The notes: a model not told the origin generated them from the letters alone. A DNA stretch of 64,000 nt from Xanthomonas sp. DAR 80977 (GCF_041240605.1 NZ_CP162487.1:5277001-5341000), one strand, 5' to 3'. Counted from the first letter of the stretch, positions 1 to 8,980 are shown. Made by a program: numbers and translations.

Positions 1-912
1 CGGATACGCCGGGCCGCTGGGCAGCAGCTGCATGGCGGTGTCGGCGCCGTGCACCGCGGTGACCTCGGCCACGCGCAGGCGCTGCCCGGTCTCGATGAAC
101 CAGTCGCTGGCGAACACCGCCTCCAGGTGCGCGACCACCGGCCCCTGCACCCGCGCCACCAGCTCGCGGTTGGGATGGCCGCGCACGAACTCGGCCGCGG
201 CCAGGTTCTGCGAGCCGATGTAGCCGACGCGGTTGTCGATCACCGCGATCTTGCGGTGGTTGCGCAGGTCCATGCGCCCGCTGCGGCGCCAGCGCAGCCC
301 GCCCGGCAGCAACGCCTGCACCTCGATGCCGGCCGCGCGCAGGCGCTTGCGATAACGGCGCAGCCCGCGCCGGCCGCCGCGCGCGTCGAGCATCAACCGG
401 CAGCGCACGCCGCGCGCGGCGGCGCGCAGCAGCGCGGCCACCACCGCATCGCCGACCGCGTCGTCGAACATCAGGTAGTACAGCAGGTGCACGCGCTCCA
501 GCGCCGCGTCGATGTCGTCGATCAACGCCTGCAGCGAGACCGCGTAGCGGTCGAGCAGTTCCACCGTGTTGCCGTGGGTCGGCATGAAATCGCCCTGGCG
601 CTCGATCAGCGGCACCACCTCGGCGATCGAGGTATCGGCCGGCGGGATCCAGCGCAGCGCGGTCAGCGGCAATTGCTGCTCGCGGATCACCTGCGAGGCC
701 TGCGCCTGGCGCTGCACGCGCTCGCGCGACAGCCACGGGTGGCCGAGCAGCAGGTACAGCGGCAGCCCCAGCACCGGCACGAAGCCCACCAGCAGCAGCC
801 AGCTGCGCGCGGCACCGGGCGTGGTGCGCGCGGGGATCCACAGCAACGCCACCAGCCGGATCAGCCAGTCCAGCGCCAGCAGCCAGGTGCCTTCCAACCA
901 GAACGGCAGCAT
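1..912 (-). CDS. cls: Cardiolipin synthase (phospholipase D family), 3' end beyond window
   Basis: An open frame runs from an ATG at 912 off the left edge, giving 304 residues of a protein that is usually about 470-490. The N-terminus has two hydrophobic stretches (around residues 5-20 and 30-50) typical of the membrane anchor of bacterial Cls. The first HKD phosphodiesterase motif is complete (NHRKIAVIDN followed by GSQNLA). The second HKD motif would lie beyond the window. Cls condenses two phosphatidylglycerols into cardiolipin at the inner membrane. The family call is firm; the gene is incomplete only because of the window edge. Confidence 0.85.
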   Translation of the reverse strand, partial: MLPFWLEGTWLLALDWLIRLVALLWIPARTTPGAARSWLLLVGFVPVLGLPLYLLLGHPWLSRERVQRQAQASQVIREQQLPLTALRWIPPADTSIAEVVPLIERQGDFMPTHGNTVELLDRYAVSLQALIDDIDAALERVHLLYYLMFDDAVGDAVVAALLRAAARGVRCRLMLDARGGRRGLRRYRKRLRAAGIEVQALLPGGLRWRRSGRMDLRNHRKIAVIDNRVGYIGSQNLAAAEFVRGHPNRELVARVQGPVVAHLEAVFASDWFIETGQRLRVAEVTAVHGADTAMQLLPSGPAYP

Positions 913-972
913 CGCGACCCTTCGCAACCAAGTCGCCCGATTCTGCGGGCTGCGGCGGCAAACGCAAGCGTC

Positions 973-2262
973 TCAGCGCGACGCGGCCGGATGCCGGAAC
1001 GGCCACGCGGCCAGCGCCGGCGACGCCTCGCGTTCGGCGCACACCGCGCGGAAGGTGGCCACGAACGCGGATTGCAGCCGCGTCGGATGCCAGTCGGCGC
1101 GCGTGGTCATGCCGATCCGGCGGCGCACGCTCGGGCCCGCCGTGCCGATCTCGCACAGCAAGCCGGCGCGGCGCTCGACCAGGAACTGGTCGCGCGACAT
1201 CAGCGTCAGCCAGTCGTCCTCCAGCAACAGGCCGCGGATGATCAGCACCGAGCCGCACTCGATGCGCAAGCGCGGCGGTTCCAGCGCCTGCTCGCGGAAC
1301 ATGCGCTCCCAGCGCGCGCGTACCGGGGCGCCGGTGGCGGCCACCACCCACGGGAACTCGAGCAGCCGCGCGAAGCCGAAATCGCGCCCGGCCAGCGGAT
1401 GCCCGGCACGGCCGACGATGACCGGGTCGTCGTCGAACAGGCCTTCCTGCACCACGTCGCGCACCGGCAACCGGTCGCGCAGCGCGCCGATCAGCAGGTC
1501 CAGGCCGCCTTCGCGCAGGTGCCCGAGCAGCTCCGCGTACGGGCCCTCGACGACGTTGACGGTGGCGCCGGGGTGCGCGCGCGCGAAGCGCGCCAGCACC
1601 TGCGGCAGCAGGATCGCGCGCGCCAGCGGCATCGCGCCGAGGGTGACCCGGCCGGCATCCTTGGAACGCAGCCCGGCCAGCTCCTCCAGGCCGGCGCCCA
1701 GTTCCGACAGCGCCAGCCGCACCAGCCGCAGCATGCGCGTGGCCGCCGGGGTCGGCTGCACGGTCCTGCCGCGGCGCACCGTCAACGGCACTTCGATCGA
1801 CGCGGACAGCTCGTGCACCGCGCGGTAGATCGCCGGCTGCGACACGCCCGAGCGCTCCGCCGCCAGCGAATAGCTGCCGGCGGTATCGACCGCGGCCAGC
1901 GCGCGCAATTGGCCCAGGCTCACCCGCCGTTCCACCGCCGCGATCGCCGGCAAGCGCTGCGAACGCCTGGCCAATTGCACGCCGCGGGCGATGTAGCCCA
2001 GCGCGCGCTCGATCCGCGGCACCAGCAACTGCGCGGCCTCGGTGGCGGCCATGCCGCCGGGCTGGCGGTCGAACAGGGCCAGGCCGAACTGGCCCTCCAG
2101 CCGCGCGATGGCCTGGGTCAACGCCGGCTGCGAGAGATTGAGCAGCGGCGCGGCCGCGCTGATGCCGCCGACGTGGCGCACCACCGCCAGCGCGTGCAGG
2201 TGCCGCAGGTTGAGTTCGGGCGTCGCTTCCACATCCAAACTATAACCAAAACCAATGGCCAT
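973..2262 (-). CDS. LysR-type regulator with two tandem HTH domains, divergent from the 4-oxalomesaconate operon
   Basis: This protein is about 430 residues, against about 300 for a normal LysR protein. The extra length is a second complete N-terminal winged helix: the first HTH reads ISAAAPLLNLSQPALTQAI and the second SLAAERSGVSQPAIYRAV. An ordinary effector-binding half follows (GRVTLGAMPLARAILLPQVL onward). It sits back to back with the aldolase gene, the usual place for a pathway activator that senses an aromatic intermediate. The start is uncertain. ATG 2262 was chosen because an upstream ATG at 2313 adds a poor-looking leader and leaves only 20 bases to the neighbouring gene. A start closer to the first HTH (GTG near 2232) is also possible, since a TATAGT -10-like hexamer lies just upstream. 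Confidence 0.85.
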   Translation of the reverse strand: MAIGFGYSLDVEATPELNLRHLHALAVVRHVGGISAAAPLLNLSQPALTQAIARLEGQFGLALFDRQPGGMAATEAAQLLVPRIERALGYIARGVQLARRSQRLPAIAAVERRVSLGQLRALAAVDTAGSYSLAAERSGVSQPAIYRAVHELSASIEVPLTVRRGRTVQPTPAATRMLRLVRLALSELGAGLEELAGLRSKDAGRVTLGAMPLARAILLPQVLARFARAHPGATVNVVEGPYAELLGHLREGGLDLLIGALRDRLPVRDVVQEGLFDDDPVIVGRAGHPLAGRDFGFARLLEFPWVVAATGAPVRARWERMFREQALEPPRLRIECGSVLIIRGLLLEDDWLTLMSRDQFLVERRAGLLCEIGTAGPSVRRRIGMTTRADWHPTRLQSAFVATFRAVCAEREASPALAAWPFRHPAASR

Positions 2263-2333
2263 GCCGCAAAACGATCTTGAGCTATTCGAGGTTGCGCACA
2301 CAGACTTCGCCATCCCTTACGAAGGATGAATGG
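2263..2333. promoter_or_regulatory. Divergent control region between the LysR gene and the aromatic-acid operon
   Basis: This short spacer separates the divergent regulator and operon, so the operon promoter and LysR operator should lie here or just inside the regulator gene. A locally AT-rich tract at 2237-2256 stands out from its GC-rich surroundings and contains TATAAC (+) and TATAGT (-) hexamers. A purine-rich GAAGGA at 2321-2326 is the likely ribosome site for the aldolase. No clean T-N11-A palindrome could be assigned by eye. Confidence 0.4.
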
Positions 2334-3008
2334 ATGTCCAAGGTCGTCACCCAGATCGAGCGCACCGCGCCGGCACTGATCCATGGCCTGGCCCAGGCCG
2401 GCGTCGCCACCGTGCACGAGGCGCAGGGCCGCAGCGGCCTGCTGCACCACCGGCTGCGCCCCGTCTACGCCGGCGCGCGCATCGCCGGCAGCGCGGTCAC
2501 CGTGTCGGTGCCGCCGGGCGACAACTGGATGATGCACGTGGCGATCGAGCAGCTGCGCGACGGCGACGTGCTGGTGGTGGCGCCGACCAGCGACTGCTGC
2601 GACGGCTACTTCGGCGACCTGCTCGCCACCTCCGCGCAGGCGCGCGGCTGCCGTGGCCTGGTCATCGATGCCGGGGTGCGCGACGTGCGCGACCTCACCA
2701 CGATGCGCTTCCCGGTCTGGAGCCGCGCGATCTGCGCGCAGGGCACGGTCAAGGAGACGCTGGGCTCGGTCAACCTGCCGCTGCTGTGCGCCGGCGCGCT
2801 GGTCCAGCCAGGCGACGTGGTGGTGGCCGATGACGACGGGGTCTGCGTGGTGCCGCGCGCCGATGCCGCGCGGGTGCTGGCCGAGGCGCAGGCGCGCGAG
2901 CTGCGCGAACAGGCCAAGCGTGAGCGCCTGGCCAATGGCGAGCTCGGCCTGGACATCTATGCCATGCGCGAGCGCCTGGCCGCCAAGGGCCTGACCTATG
3001 TCGGATGA
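2334..3008 (+). CDS. galC: 4-carboxy-4-hydroxy-2-oxoadipate aldolase (RraA-like fold)
   Basis: It cleaves 4-carboxy-4-hydroxy-2-oxoadipate (CHA) to pyruvate and oxaloacetate, the last step of gallate / protocatechuate 4,5-cleavage; family members also decarboxylate oxaloacetate. The 224 residues match the normal length of LigK/GalC/ProA aldolases. The core VIDAGVRDVRDL holds the Arg and Asp that bind substrate and divalent metal in this RraA-like family. ATG 2334 was chosen over an in-frame upstream start because GAAGGA lies 7 bases before it. Its end overlaps the next gene by 11 bases, so the two are translationally coupled. RraA-like proteins are easily over-annotated, but the five pathway neighbours fix the role. 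Confidence 0.9.
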   Translation: MSKVVTQIERTAPALIHGLAQAGVATVHEAQGRSGLLHHRLRPVYAGARIAGSAVTVSVPPGDNWMMHVAIEQLRDGDVLVVAPTSDCCDGYFGDLLATSAQARGCRGLVIDAGVRDVRDLTTMRFPVWSRAICAQGTVKETLGSVNLPLLCAGALVQPGDVVVADDDGVCVVPRADAARVLAEAQARELREQAKRERLANGELGLDIYAMRERLAAKGLTYVG

Positions 3009-4104
3009 TCCGGCACGCGCCGCGACGCCGGCGCACCCGCAAGACCGGCCAGGGCACGGCGTGCGCGCGATGTGGATGCGCGGCGGCACCTCCAAGGGCG
3101 GGTTCTTCCTGGCCGACGAATTGCCGGCCGATCGCGCCGCGCGCGATGCCTTCCTGCTGCGCGCCTACGGCTCGCCGGACCCGCGCCAGATCGACGGCAT
3201 GGGCGGCGCCGATCCGCTGACCTCCAAGGTCGCGGTGGTGTCGCGCTCCAGCCGCGACGATGCCGACGTCGATTATCTGTTCCTGCAGGTCCATGTCGAC
3301 CAGGCACTGGTCAGCGATGCGCAGAACTGCGGCAACATGCTGGCCGCGGTCGGCCCGTTCGCGCTCGAGCGCGGCCTGGTCGCCGCCAGCGGCGAGCGGA
3401 CCGACGTGCGCATCTTCATGCGCAACACCGGCAAGCTCGCCACCGCCACCGTGCCCACGCCGGGCGGGCGCGTCCGCTACGCCGGCGATGCGCGCATCGA
3501 TGGCGTGCCCGGCAGCGCCGCGCCGATCCCGCTGGCGTTCGCCGACATCGCCGGCTCGTCCTGCGGCGCGCTGCTGCCCAGCGGCAAACCGGTGGACGAG
3601 ATCGACGGCATCGCGGTGACCCTGATCGACAATGGCATGCCGTGCGTGGTGTTGCGCGCGAGCGACGTGGGCATTGGCGGCTACGAGGACCGCGACACGC
3701 TCGACGCCGATACCGCGCTGAAGGCGCGGCTGGAGGCGATCCGCCTGCAGGCCGGACCGCGCATGCGCCTGGGCGAGGTCGCCGAGCAGACCGTGCCGAA
3801 GATGATGCTGGTCGCCGCGCCGCGCGATGGCGGCACGATCTGCGTCCGCTCGTTCATCCCGCACCGCTGCCACGCCTCGATCGGCGTGCTCGGCGCGGTC
3901 AGCGTCGCCACCGCCTGCCTGCTGCCGCAATCGCCGGCGCACGCGCTGGCGCGGCTGCCGGGCGGGCGCAGCCAACACCTGCAGGTCGAACACCCCAGCG
4001 GCGCCACCGGCTGCGTGATCGATCTCGATGCGCACGGCGCAGTGGTCCGCGCCGCGGTCCTGCGTACCGCACGCAAGCTCTTCGACGGCCACCTGTTCGA
4101 CTGA
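2998..4104 (+). CDS. galD: 4-oxalomesaconate tautomerase (PrpF/GalD family)
   Basis: A 368-residue protein of the PrpF isomerase family (diaminopimelate-epimerase-like fold). Visible family features are RAMWMRGGTSKGGFF near residue 25, the DAQNCGNMLAAVGPFA loop with a cysteine near residue 110, and RCHASIGVLGAVSVATACL near the end. In the gallate pathway GalD converts the keto form of 4-oxalomesaconate to the enol form used by the hydratase. The close relative PrpF isomerises 2-methylaconitate, but there are no methylcitrate-cycle genes here, whereas the CHA aldolase and 4-oxalomesaconate hydratase are in the same operon. It starts inside the last codons of galC. Confidence 0.88.
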   Translation: MSDDPARAATPAHPQDRPGHGVRAMWMRGGTSKGGFFLADELPADRAARDAFLLRAYGSPDPRQIDGMGGADPLTSKVAVVSRSSRDDADVDYLFLQVHVDQALVSDAQNCGNMLAAVGPFALERGLVAASGERTDVRIFMRNTGKLATATVPTPGGRVRYAGDARIDGVPGSAAPIPLAFADIAGSSCGALLPSGKPVDEIDGIAVTLIDNGMPCVVLRASDVGIGGYEDRDTLDADTALKARLEAIRLQAGPRMRLGEVAEQTVPKMMLVAAPRDGGTICVRSFIPHRCHASIGVLGAVSVATACLLPQSPAHALARLPGGRSQHLQVEHPSGATGCVIDLDAHGAVVRAAVLRTARKLFDGHLFD

Positions 4105-4146
4105 ACCGGCGCCGGCGTACACCATCAATTGCCTGGGAGGGTAGTT

Positions 4147-5463
4147 ATGACAGTTGTGGAGAAGCGGCCGCGCCGCTTCGGAATCTTCGGACAACTCTGG
4201 TTCCAGGTGCTGGTCGGCACGCTGATCGGCGTGCTGCTGGGCTGGCTGGCGCCGGAGACCGGCACCGCGATGAAACCCTTCGGCGACGCCTTCATCAAGC
4301 TGATCCGGATGATGATCGGGCCGATCATCTTCGTCACCGTGGTGCACGGCATCGCCGGCATGCGCGACATGCGCAGCGTGGGCCGGCTTGCGCTGAAATC
4401 GCTGATCTACTTCGAGGCGATCACCATCCTGGCGCTGATCGTCGGCCTGGTCGCGGTCGACCTGTGGCAGCCCGGCGCCGGCATGAACATCGACCCGGCC
4501 AGCCTGGACGGCAACAGCATCAAGAACTACGTCAATACCGCGCACGACCAGTCGGTCAGCGCCTACCTGATGAACATCATCCCGACCACGCTGGTCAGCG
4601 CCTTCACCGAGGCGCACGTGTTGCAGGTGCTGTTCGTGTCGGTGCTGTTCGGGGTCGGCCTGGCGGCGATCGGCGAGCGCGGCGAGCCGGTGATGCGGGT
4701 GATCGAAGGCACCTCGCAGACGCTGTTCCGGGTCATCGGCTACGTCATGTACTTCGCCCCGATCGGCGCGTTCGGCGCGATCGCCTTCACCGTCGGCCAG
4801 TTCGGCGCCGACTCGCTGATGGCGCTGGGCGAACTGATCATCGAGTTCTTCATGGTCTGCGCGCTGTTCACCGTGGTCGTGCTCGGCGCGGTGTGCTGGT
4901 GGTGCGGGGTCAGCCTGTGGCGGCTGCTGGTGTACATCCGCGACGAGATCGTCATCGTCGCCGCCACCACCTCCACCGAGACGGTGCTGCCGCGGCTGAT
5001 CGAGAAGATGAAGAAGCTCGGCTGCGAGGAGGGCGTGGTCGGCTTCGTGATCCCCGCCGGCTATTCGTTCAACCTCGACGGCACCTGCCTGTACCTGACC
5101 ACGGTGGCGGTGTTCCTGGCGCAGGCCACCAATACGCCACTGACCGTCTGGCACGAACTGGGCCTGATCGCGGTGCTGCTGCTCACCTCCAAGGGCGCGG
5201 CCGGCGTGGCCGGGGCGGCGTTCGTGGTGCTGGCGGCGACGCTGTCCACCACCGGCACCATCCCGGTGGCGAGCATCGCGCTGATCCTGGGCATCCACCG
5301 CATCCTGGCCGAGGGCCTGACCTTCGTGAATCTGGTCGGCAACTCGGTGGCCACCATCGTGATCGCCAAGTGGGAAGGCAAGCTCGACCACGCCGTGCTC
5401 GCCGAGCACGTCGGCAACCGCGCGCTGCGCCGCCGCCACCCGGTCGCCGCCACGCACCCCTGA
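4147..5463 (+). CDS. Dicarboxylate:cation symporter (DAACS/DctA family)
   Basis: A 438-residue inner-membrane symporter of the glutamate/C4-dicarboxylate family. The serine-rich re-entrant loop is represented by VAATTSTETVLPRL, and the substrate/ion region by GYSFNLDGTCLYLT with the NxDG motif. A second loop, STTGTIPVASIALILG, follows. GGGAGG at 4135-4140 is well placed before ATG 4147. Because it lies between tautomerase and porin genes, it probably imports a carboxylated aromatic or pathway acid such as 2-pyrone-4,6-dicarboxylate or 4-oxalomesaconate rather than succinate; this is inference from position. A closer match to DctA than to MFS-type GalT is a difference from the Pseudomonas gallate cluster. 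Confidence 0.85.
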   Translation: MTVVEKRPRRFGIFGQLWFQVLVGTLIGVLLGWLAPETGTAMKPFGDAFIKLIRMMIGPIIFVTVVHGIAGMRDMRSVGRLALKSLIYFEAITILALIVGLVAVDLWQPGAGMNIDPASLDGNSIKNYVNTAHDQSVSAYLMNIIPTTLVSAFTEAHVLQVLFVSVLFGVGLAAIGERGEPVMRVIEGTSQTLFRVIGYVMYFAPIGAFGAIAFTVGQFGADSLMALGELIIEFFMVCALFTVVVLGAVCWWCGVSLWRLLVYIRDEIVIVAATTSTETVLPRLIEKMKKLGCEEGVVGFVIPAGYSFNLDGTCLYLTTVAVFLAQATNTPLTVWHELGLIAVLLLTSKGAAGVAGAAFVVLAATLSTTGTIPVASIALILGIHRILAEGLTFVNLVGNSVATIVIAKWEGKLDHAVLAEHVGNRALRRRHPVAATHP

Positions 5464-5535
5464 TCGCCTGCCCCGGCGGCGCCGGGGCGCCATCCGACAT
5501 CGCCGTTCCGGCCGCGAGGCCGGACAGGAGGCTCT

Positions 5536-6858
5536 GTGTCCCGCACCACCCCTTCCATGCTGGCCCTGCTGCTGGGCGGACTCGCCAGCGGCGCCATCGC
5601 ACCGGCGCTGGCGCAGTCCGCGCCGTCCGCCACGCCCACCGCCAAGGCCGGCAAGGCGCCCGACGGCGTCGACCTGAGCTTCGACTTCGTCGGCAACGTG
5701 GCCGGCAATCCCGTCGGCGGCGTCGAGCAGGGCACCGCCGCCTCGTACTGGTTCATGGCCCAGTCCAGGTTCGACCTGGACACGCTGTTCGGCGTGCGCA
5801 ACACCGAGGTCGACGTGCAGGCCGCGTGGTTGGCCGGCGACAACCTGGCGCGCGAGGAGATCGGCAGCTCGATCAGCGTGCAGCAGACCTGGCGACCGGT
5901 CGCCGGCGGGCGCCTGACCCGGCTCACCGTCAAGCACCGCTTCGACAACGGCCTGAGCGTCATCGTCGGCCGCGCGCCGCTGAACAGCTATTTCAATAGC
6001 TCGCCGCTCAACTGCGTATTCATGAGCAACGCGATCTGCCTGACTCCGTTCGGCCCGATCACCGACATCGGCATCACCGCCTACCCCAACGCATCGTGGG
6101 CGGCGATGCTGCGTTACGACTTCGATGCGCGCTGGTACGCGCAGGCCGGCGTGTTCGACTACGACAACGCGCTCAATGCCGCCGGCAAGAACGGCCTGGA
6201 CTTCTCCCTGGGGCAAGGCACCGGCACCCTCAGCGCCGGCGAGATCGGCTACCAGAGCAGCTCCGCCGACGCACGCCTGCCGCGCACCGTCCGCATCGGC
6301 GCCTATCGCAACAGCGACGGCGGCAAGAGCCCGTACTTCGACGTCAACGGCAACTCCGCCGGACTCACCGGCAAGGCCTTCGCCAGCCTGGACGGCGCCC
6401 GCACCGGCGCCTACGCGATGGCCGACCAGACCGTGTGGCGCGGCGCGGGCAAGCGCAACCTGGCGCTGTTCGGGCGCTACTTCGTCAACACCGGCAACGT
6501 CGCCGCGGTGCAGTACTTCGCCGCCGCCGGGCTGGTGAAGACCGGCACCTTCGCCGGCCGCGACCAGGACACGTTCGCGCTGTTCGTCTCCGACACCCAC
6601 TTCGATCCCGAGCAGATGGCCTACCTGCGCGACCGCCGCATCCGCCACGGCGGCAGCGGCACGCCGCACAACGACGAGATCCTGGGCGAGATCAGCTACG
6701 GCTACGCGCTGCGGCCCGGCATCGTGCTGACGCCCAACCTGCAGTACGTGATCAATCCCGATCCGATCTACGCCCCCACCCGCATCACCGACATCCCCGA
6801 TGCGCTGGTCCTGGGACTGCGCGTGGACGTGCATTTCGCCCAGCTGTTCGGCTGGTGA
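5536..6858 (+). CDS. Outer-membrane porin (OprB/GalP-like) of the aromatic-acid operon
   Basis: 440 residues with a cleavable signal peptide (hydrophobic core LALLLGGLASGAIAPALA, cleavage after ALA-Q). The mature part alternates in the manner of an outer-membrane beta barrel and ends in the aromatic residues FGW. The GTG start at 5536 is supported by an excellent AGGAGG at 5526-5531. It most resembles carbohydrate-selective OprB-type porins. Operon position, after the symporter and before the hydratase, suggests a channel that lets the pathway substrate cross the outer membrane, as the porin GalP does in the P. putida gal cluster. Substrate specificity cannot be read from the sequence. Confidence 0.8.
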   Translation: MSRTTPSMLALLLGGLASGAIAPALAQSAPSATPTAKAGKAPDGVDLSFDFVGNVAGNPVGGVEQGTAASYWFMAQSRFDLDTLFGVRNTEVDVQAAWLAGDNLAREEIGSSISVQQTWRPVAGGRLTRLTVKHRFDNGLSVIVGRAPLNSYFNSSPLNCVFMSNAICLTPFGPITDIGITAYPNASWAAMLRYDFDARWYAQAGVFDYDNALNAAGKNGLDFSLGQGTGTLSAGEIGYQSSSADARLPRTVRIGAYRNSDGGKSPYFDVNGNSAGLTGKAFASLDGARTGAYAMADQTVWRGAGKRNLALFGRYFVNTGNVAAVQYFAAAGLVKTGTFAGRDQDTFALFVSDTHFDPEQMAYLRDRRIRHGGSGTPHNDEILGEISYGYALRPGIVLTPNLQYVINPDPIYAPTRITDIPDALVLGLRVDVHFAQLFGW

Positions 6859-6886
6859 CTCCTTCCCTCCCCCACCGAGGCTTCCC

Positions 6887-7909
6887 ATGATCATCGACTG
6901 CCACGGCCACTACACCACCGCGCCGGCCGCGCACGACGCCTTCCGCAAGGCGCAGGTCGCGCATTTCGACGACCCCGCACAGCCCGCGCCGGACTATCCG
7001 CATATCTCCGACGACGCGATCCGCGACAGCGTCGAGCAACACCAACTGCGGCTGCTGCGCGAACGCGGCGCCGACATGACCATCTTCTCGCCGCGTGCCA
7101 GCACCATGGCCCACCACATCGGCGACGAGGCGGTGAGCCAGGCCTGGACCCGGCGCTGCAACGACCTGATCGCGCGCGTGGTGCAACTGTACCCGGACAG
7201 CTTCATCGGCGTGTGCCAGCTGCCGCAGTCGCCGCACGTGCCGATCGCGCATTCGATCGCCGAGCTGGAGCGCTGCGTGAACCAGCTCGGCTTCGTCGGC
7301 TGCAACCTCAACCCGGATCCGTCCGGCGGCCACTGGACCGGCCTGCCGCTGACCGACAAGGCCTGGTACCCGTTCTTCGAGAAGATGGTCGAACTCGACG
7401 TGCCGGCGATGGTGCACGTGTCCGGCAGCTGCAACGCCAACTTCCACGCCACCGGCGCGCACTACCTCAACGCCGACACCACCGCGTTCATGCAGTTCCT
7501 GCAGGGCGACCTGTTCCGCGACTTCCCGGAGCTGCGCTTCGTCATCCCCCACGGCGGCGGCGCGGTGCCCTACCACTGGGGCCGCTTCCGCGGCCTGGCC
7601 GACATGCTCGGCAAGCCGCCGTTGGCCGAGCACGTGATGAAGAACGTGTTCTTCGACACCTGCGTCTATCATCAGCCCGGCATCGACCTGCTGTTCGAGG
7701 TGATCGACATCGACAACATCCTGTTCGGCTCGGAGATGGTGGGCGCGGTGCGCGGCATCGATCCGCAGACCGGCCACCATTTCGACGACACCAAGCGCTA
7801 CATCGACGCGCTGGCGATATCCGACGCCGACAAGCGCAAGGTGTTCGAAGGCAACGCGCGGCGCGTGTACCCGCGCCTGGATGCGCAACTGAAGGCGAGG
7901 GGGGTGTGA
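6887..7909 (+). CDS. ligJ: 4-oxalomesaconate hydratase (amidohydrolase family)
   Basis: Hydrates 4-oxalomesaconate to 4-carboxy-4-hydroxy-2-oxoadipate, the substrate of the aldolase at 2334. The 340 residues agree with LigJ of Sphingobium SYK-6. The amidohydrolase-2 fold is shown by the N-terminal metal motif IDCHGHY, a central VHVSGSCN, the IPHGGGAVPYHWGRF segment and FGSEMVGAV near the C-terminus. The ATG at 6887 is favoured because upstream in-frame codons lie inside the porin gene. Its stop overlaps the next start (TGATG), so translation is coupled to the lactonase gene. A generic ACMSD-like decarboxylase is the alternative, made unlikely by context. Confidence 0.9.
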   Translation: MIIDCHGHYTTAPAAHDAFRKAQVAHFDDPAQPAPDYPHISDDAIRDSVEQHQLRLLRERGADMTIFSPRASTMAHHIGDEAVSQAWTRRCNDLIARVVQLYPDSFIGVCQLPQSPHVPIAHSIAELERCVNQLGFVGCNLNPDPSGGHWTGLPLTDKAWYPFFEKMVELDVPAMVHVSGSCNANFHATGAHYLNADTTAFMQFLQGDLFRDFPELRFVIPHGGGAVPYHWGRFRGLADMLGKPPLAEHVMKNVFFDTCVYHQPGIDLLFEVIDIDNILFGSEMVGAVRGIDPQTGHHFDDTKRYIDALAISDADKRKVFEGNARRVYPRLDAQLKARGV

Positions 7910-8808
7910 TGGGGACGCTGGCGACGAACACGTTCCGCAAGGATGCCGACTGGCTGGATTTCGACCCGGCCCCGAGCAAGCCGCGCTTCGTGCCGCCGCC
8001 GGGCGCGGTGGACGCGCACTGCCACGTGTTCGGCCCGGGCGCGGTGTTCCCGTATGCGCCCGAGCGCAAGTACACGCCCTGCGACGCCGGCAAGGAGCGG
8101 CTGTTCGCGCTGCGCGATTTCCTCGGCTTCGAACGCAACGTGATCGTGCAGGCCACCTGCCACGGCGCCGACAACCGCGCCCTGGTCGATGCGCTGCGCG
8201 CCGCCGGCGCGCGGGCGCGCGGCATCGCCACGGTGCGCGACAGCGTGGGCGACGCGGAACTGCGGGAACTGCACGATGCCGGCGTACGCGGGGTGCGCTT
8301 CAATTTCGTGCGCCGCCTGGTCGATCCCAAGCCCGACGCCTACTACCGCCGCATCATCGACCGCATCGCCGCGCTGGGCTGGCAGGTGGTGGTGTATTTC
8401 GAGGCGGCCGACCTGCAGGAGCGCTGGGATTTCTTCACCTCGCTGCCGACCACGGTGGTGGTCGACCACATGGGCCGGCCGGATGTGACCAAACCGGTGG
8501 ACGGGCCGGAATTCCAGCGCTTCGTACGCCTGCTGGCCGAGCACGACAACATCTGGAGCAAGGTCAGCTGCCCGGAGCGGCTGTCGCGTTGCGGCCCGCC
8601 CGGCTACGACGACGTGGTGCCGTTCGCCAAGCACCTGGTCGAGCGCTTCCCCGAGCGCGTGCTATGGGGCACCGACTGGCCGCACCCGAACATGAAACAG
8701 CACATGCCCGACGACGGCGCGCTGGTCGACTTCATCCCCCGCATCGCGCCGACCGCCGAACTGCAGCGCAAGCTGCTGGTGGACAATCCGATGCGGTTGT
8801 ATTGGTGA
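7909..8808 (+). CDS. ligI: 2-pyrone-4,6-dicarboxylate lactonase
   Basis: Opens the lactone ring of 2-pyrone-4,6-dicarboxylate (PDC) to 4-oxalomesaconate. This is a 299-residue amidohydrolase with DAHCHVFGPG near residues 35-44, the PERKYTPCDA segment typical of LigI, VVVDHMGRPDV, and the terminal WGTDWPHPN motif holding the catalytic aspartate. PDC arises from protocatechuate or from gallate after extradiol cleavage, so this enzyme is the entry point of the lower pathway encoded here. It is the last gene of the operon, one base overlapped with ligJ. No obvious terminator follows; the next 230 bases carry a repeat and then the terminator of the convergent rpmB-rpmG unit. Confidence 0.92.
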   Translation: MGTLATNTFRKDADWLDFDPAPSKPRFVPPPGAVDAHCHVFGPGAVFPYAPERKYTPCDAGKERLFALRDFLGFERNVIVQATCHGADNRALVDALRAAGARARGIATVRDSVGDAELRELHDAGVRGVRFNFVRRLVDPKPDAYYRRIIDRIAALGWQVVVYFEAADLQERWDFFTSLPTTVVVDHMGRPDVTKPVDGPEFQRFVRLLAEHDNIWSKVSCPERLSRCGPPGYDDVVPFAKHLVERFPERVLWGTDWPHPNMKQHMPDDGALVDFIPRIAPTAELQRKLLVDNPMRLYW

Positions 8809-8814
8809 GGCCGG

Positions 8815-8831
8815 GATTGGGGATTGGGGAT
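8815..8831. repeat. Short GGGATTGGGGATTGGGGAT-type intergenic repeat
   Basis: The run of GGGATTGGGGAT units just after ligI is the same kind of sequence seen at 41708-41737, 41798-41827 and 43774-43805. It looks like a dispersed intergenic repeat family of this genome. Function is unknown. Confidence 0.5.
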
Positions 8832-8980
8832 CGGCGGAAGCCGAGCGGCCATTCGCGGCCCCGGCTTCATAACCGGCGTCGCCGGGTCGGATCGGCACGC
8901 CGCAGCGGATGGGCTGGCCCGACCGCAGCGGGCGAAGCTGCCTGAGCCGATCGCAGCGAGGCCGCACACCACAAAGACGA

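Noticed and set aside
2998..4104. PrpF of the methylcitrate cycle
   Set aside because: No prpB, prpC or acnD near; the operon is for 4-oxalomesaconate.
2770..6894. A minus-strand open frame of over 1300 codons opposite the aromatic-acid operon
   Set aside because: It is a GC-bias shadow: composition is His/Gln/Arg/Asp repeats with no domain, and the plus strand has clear enzymes.
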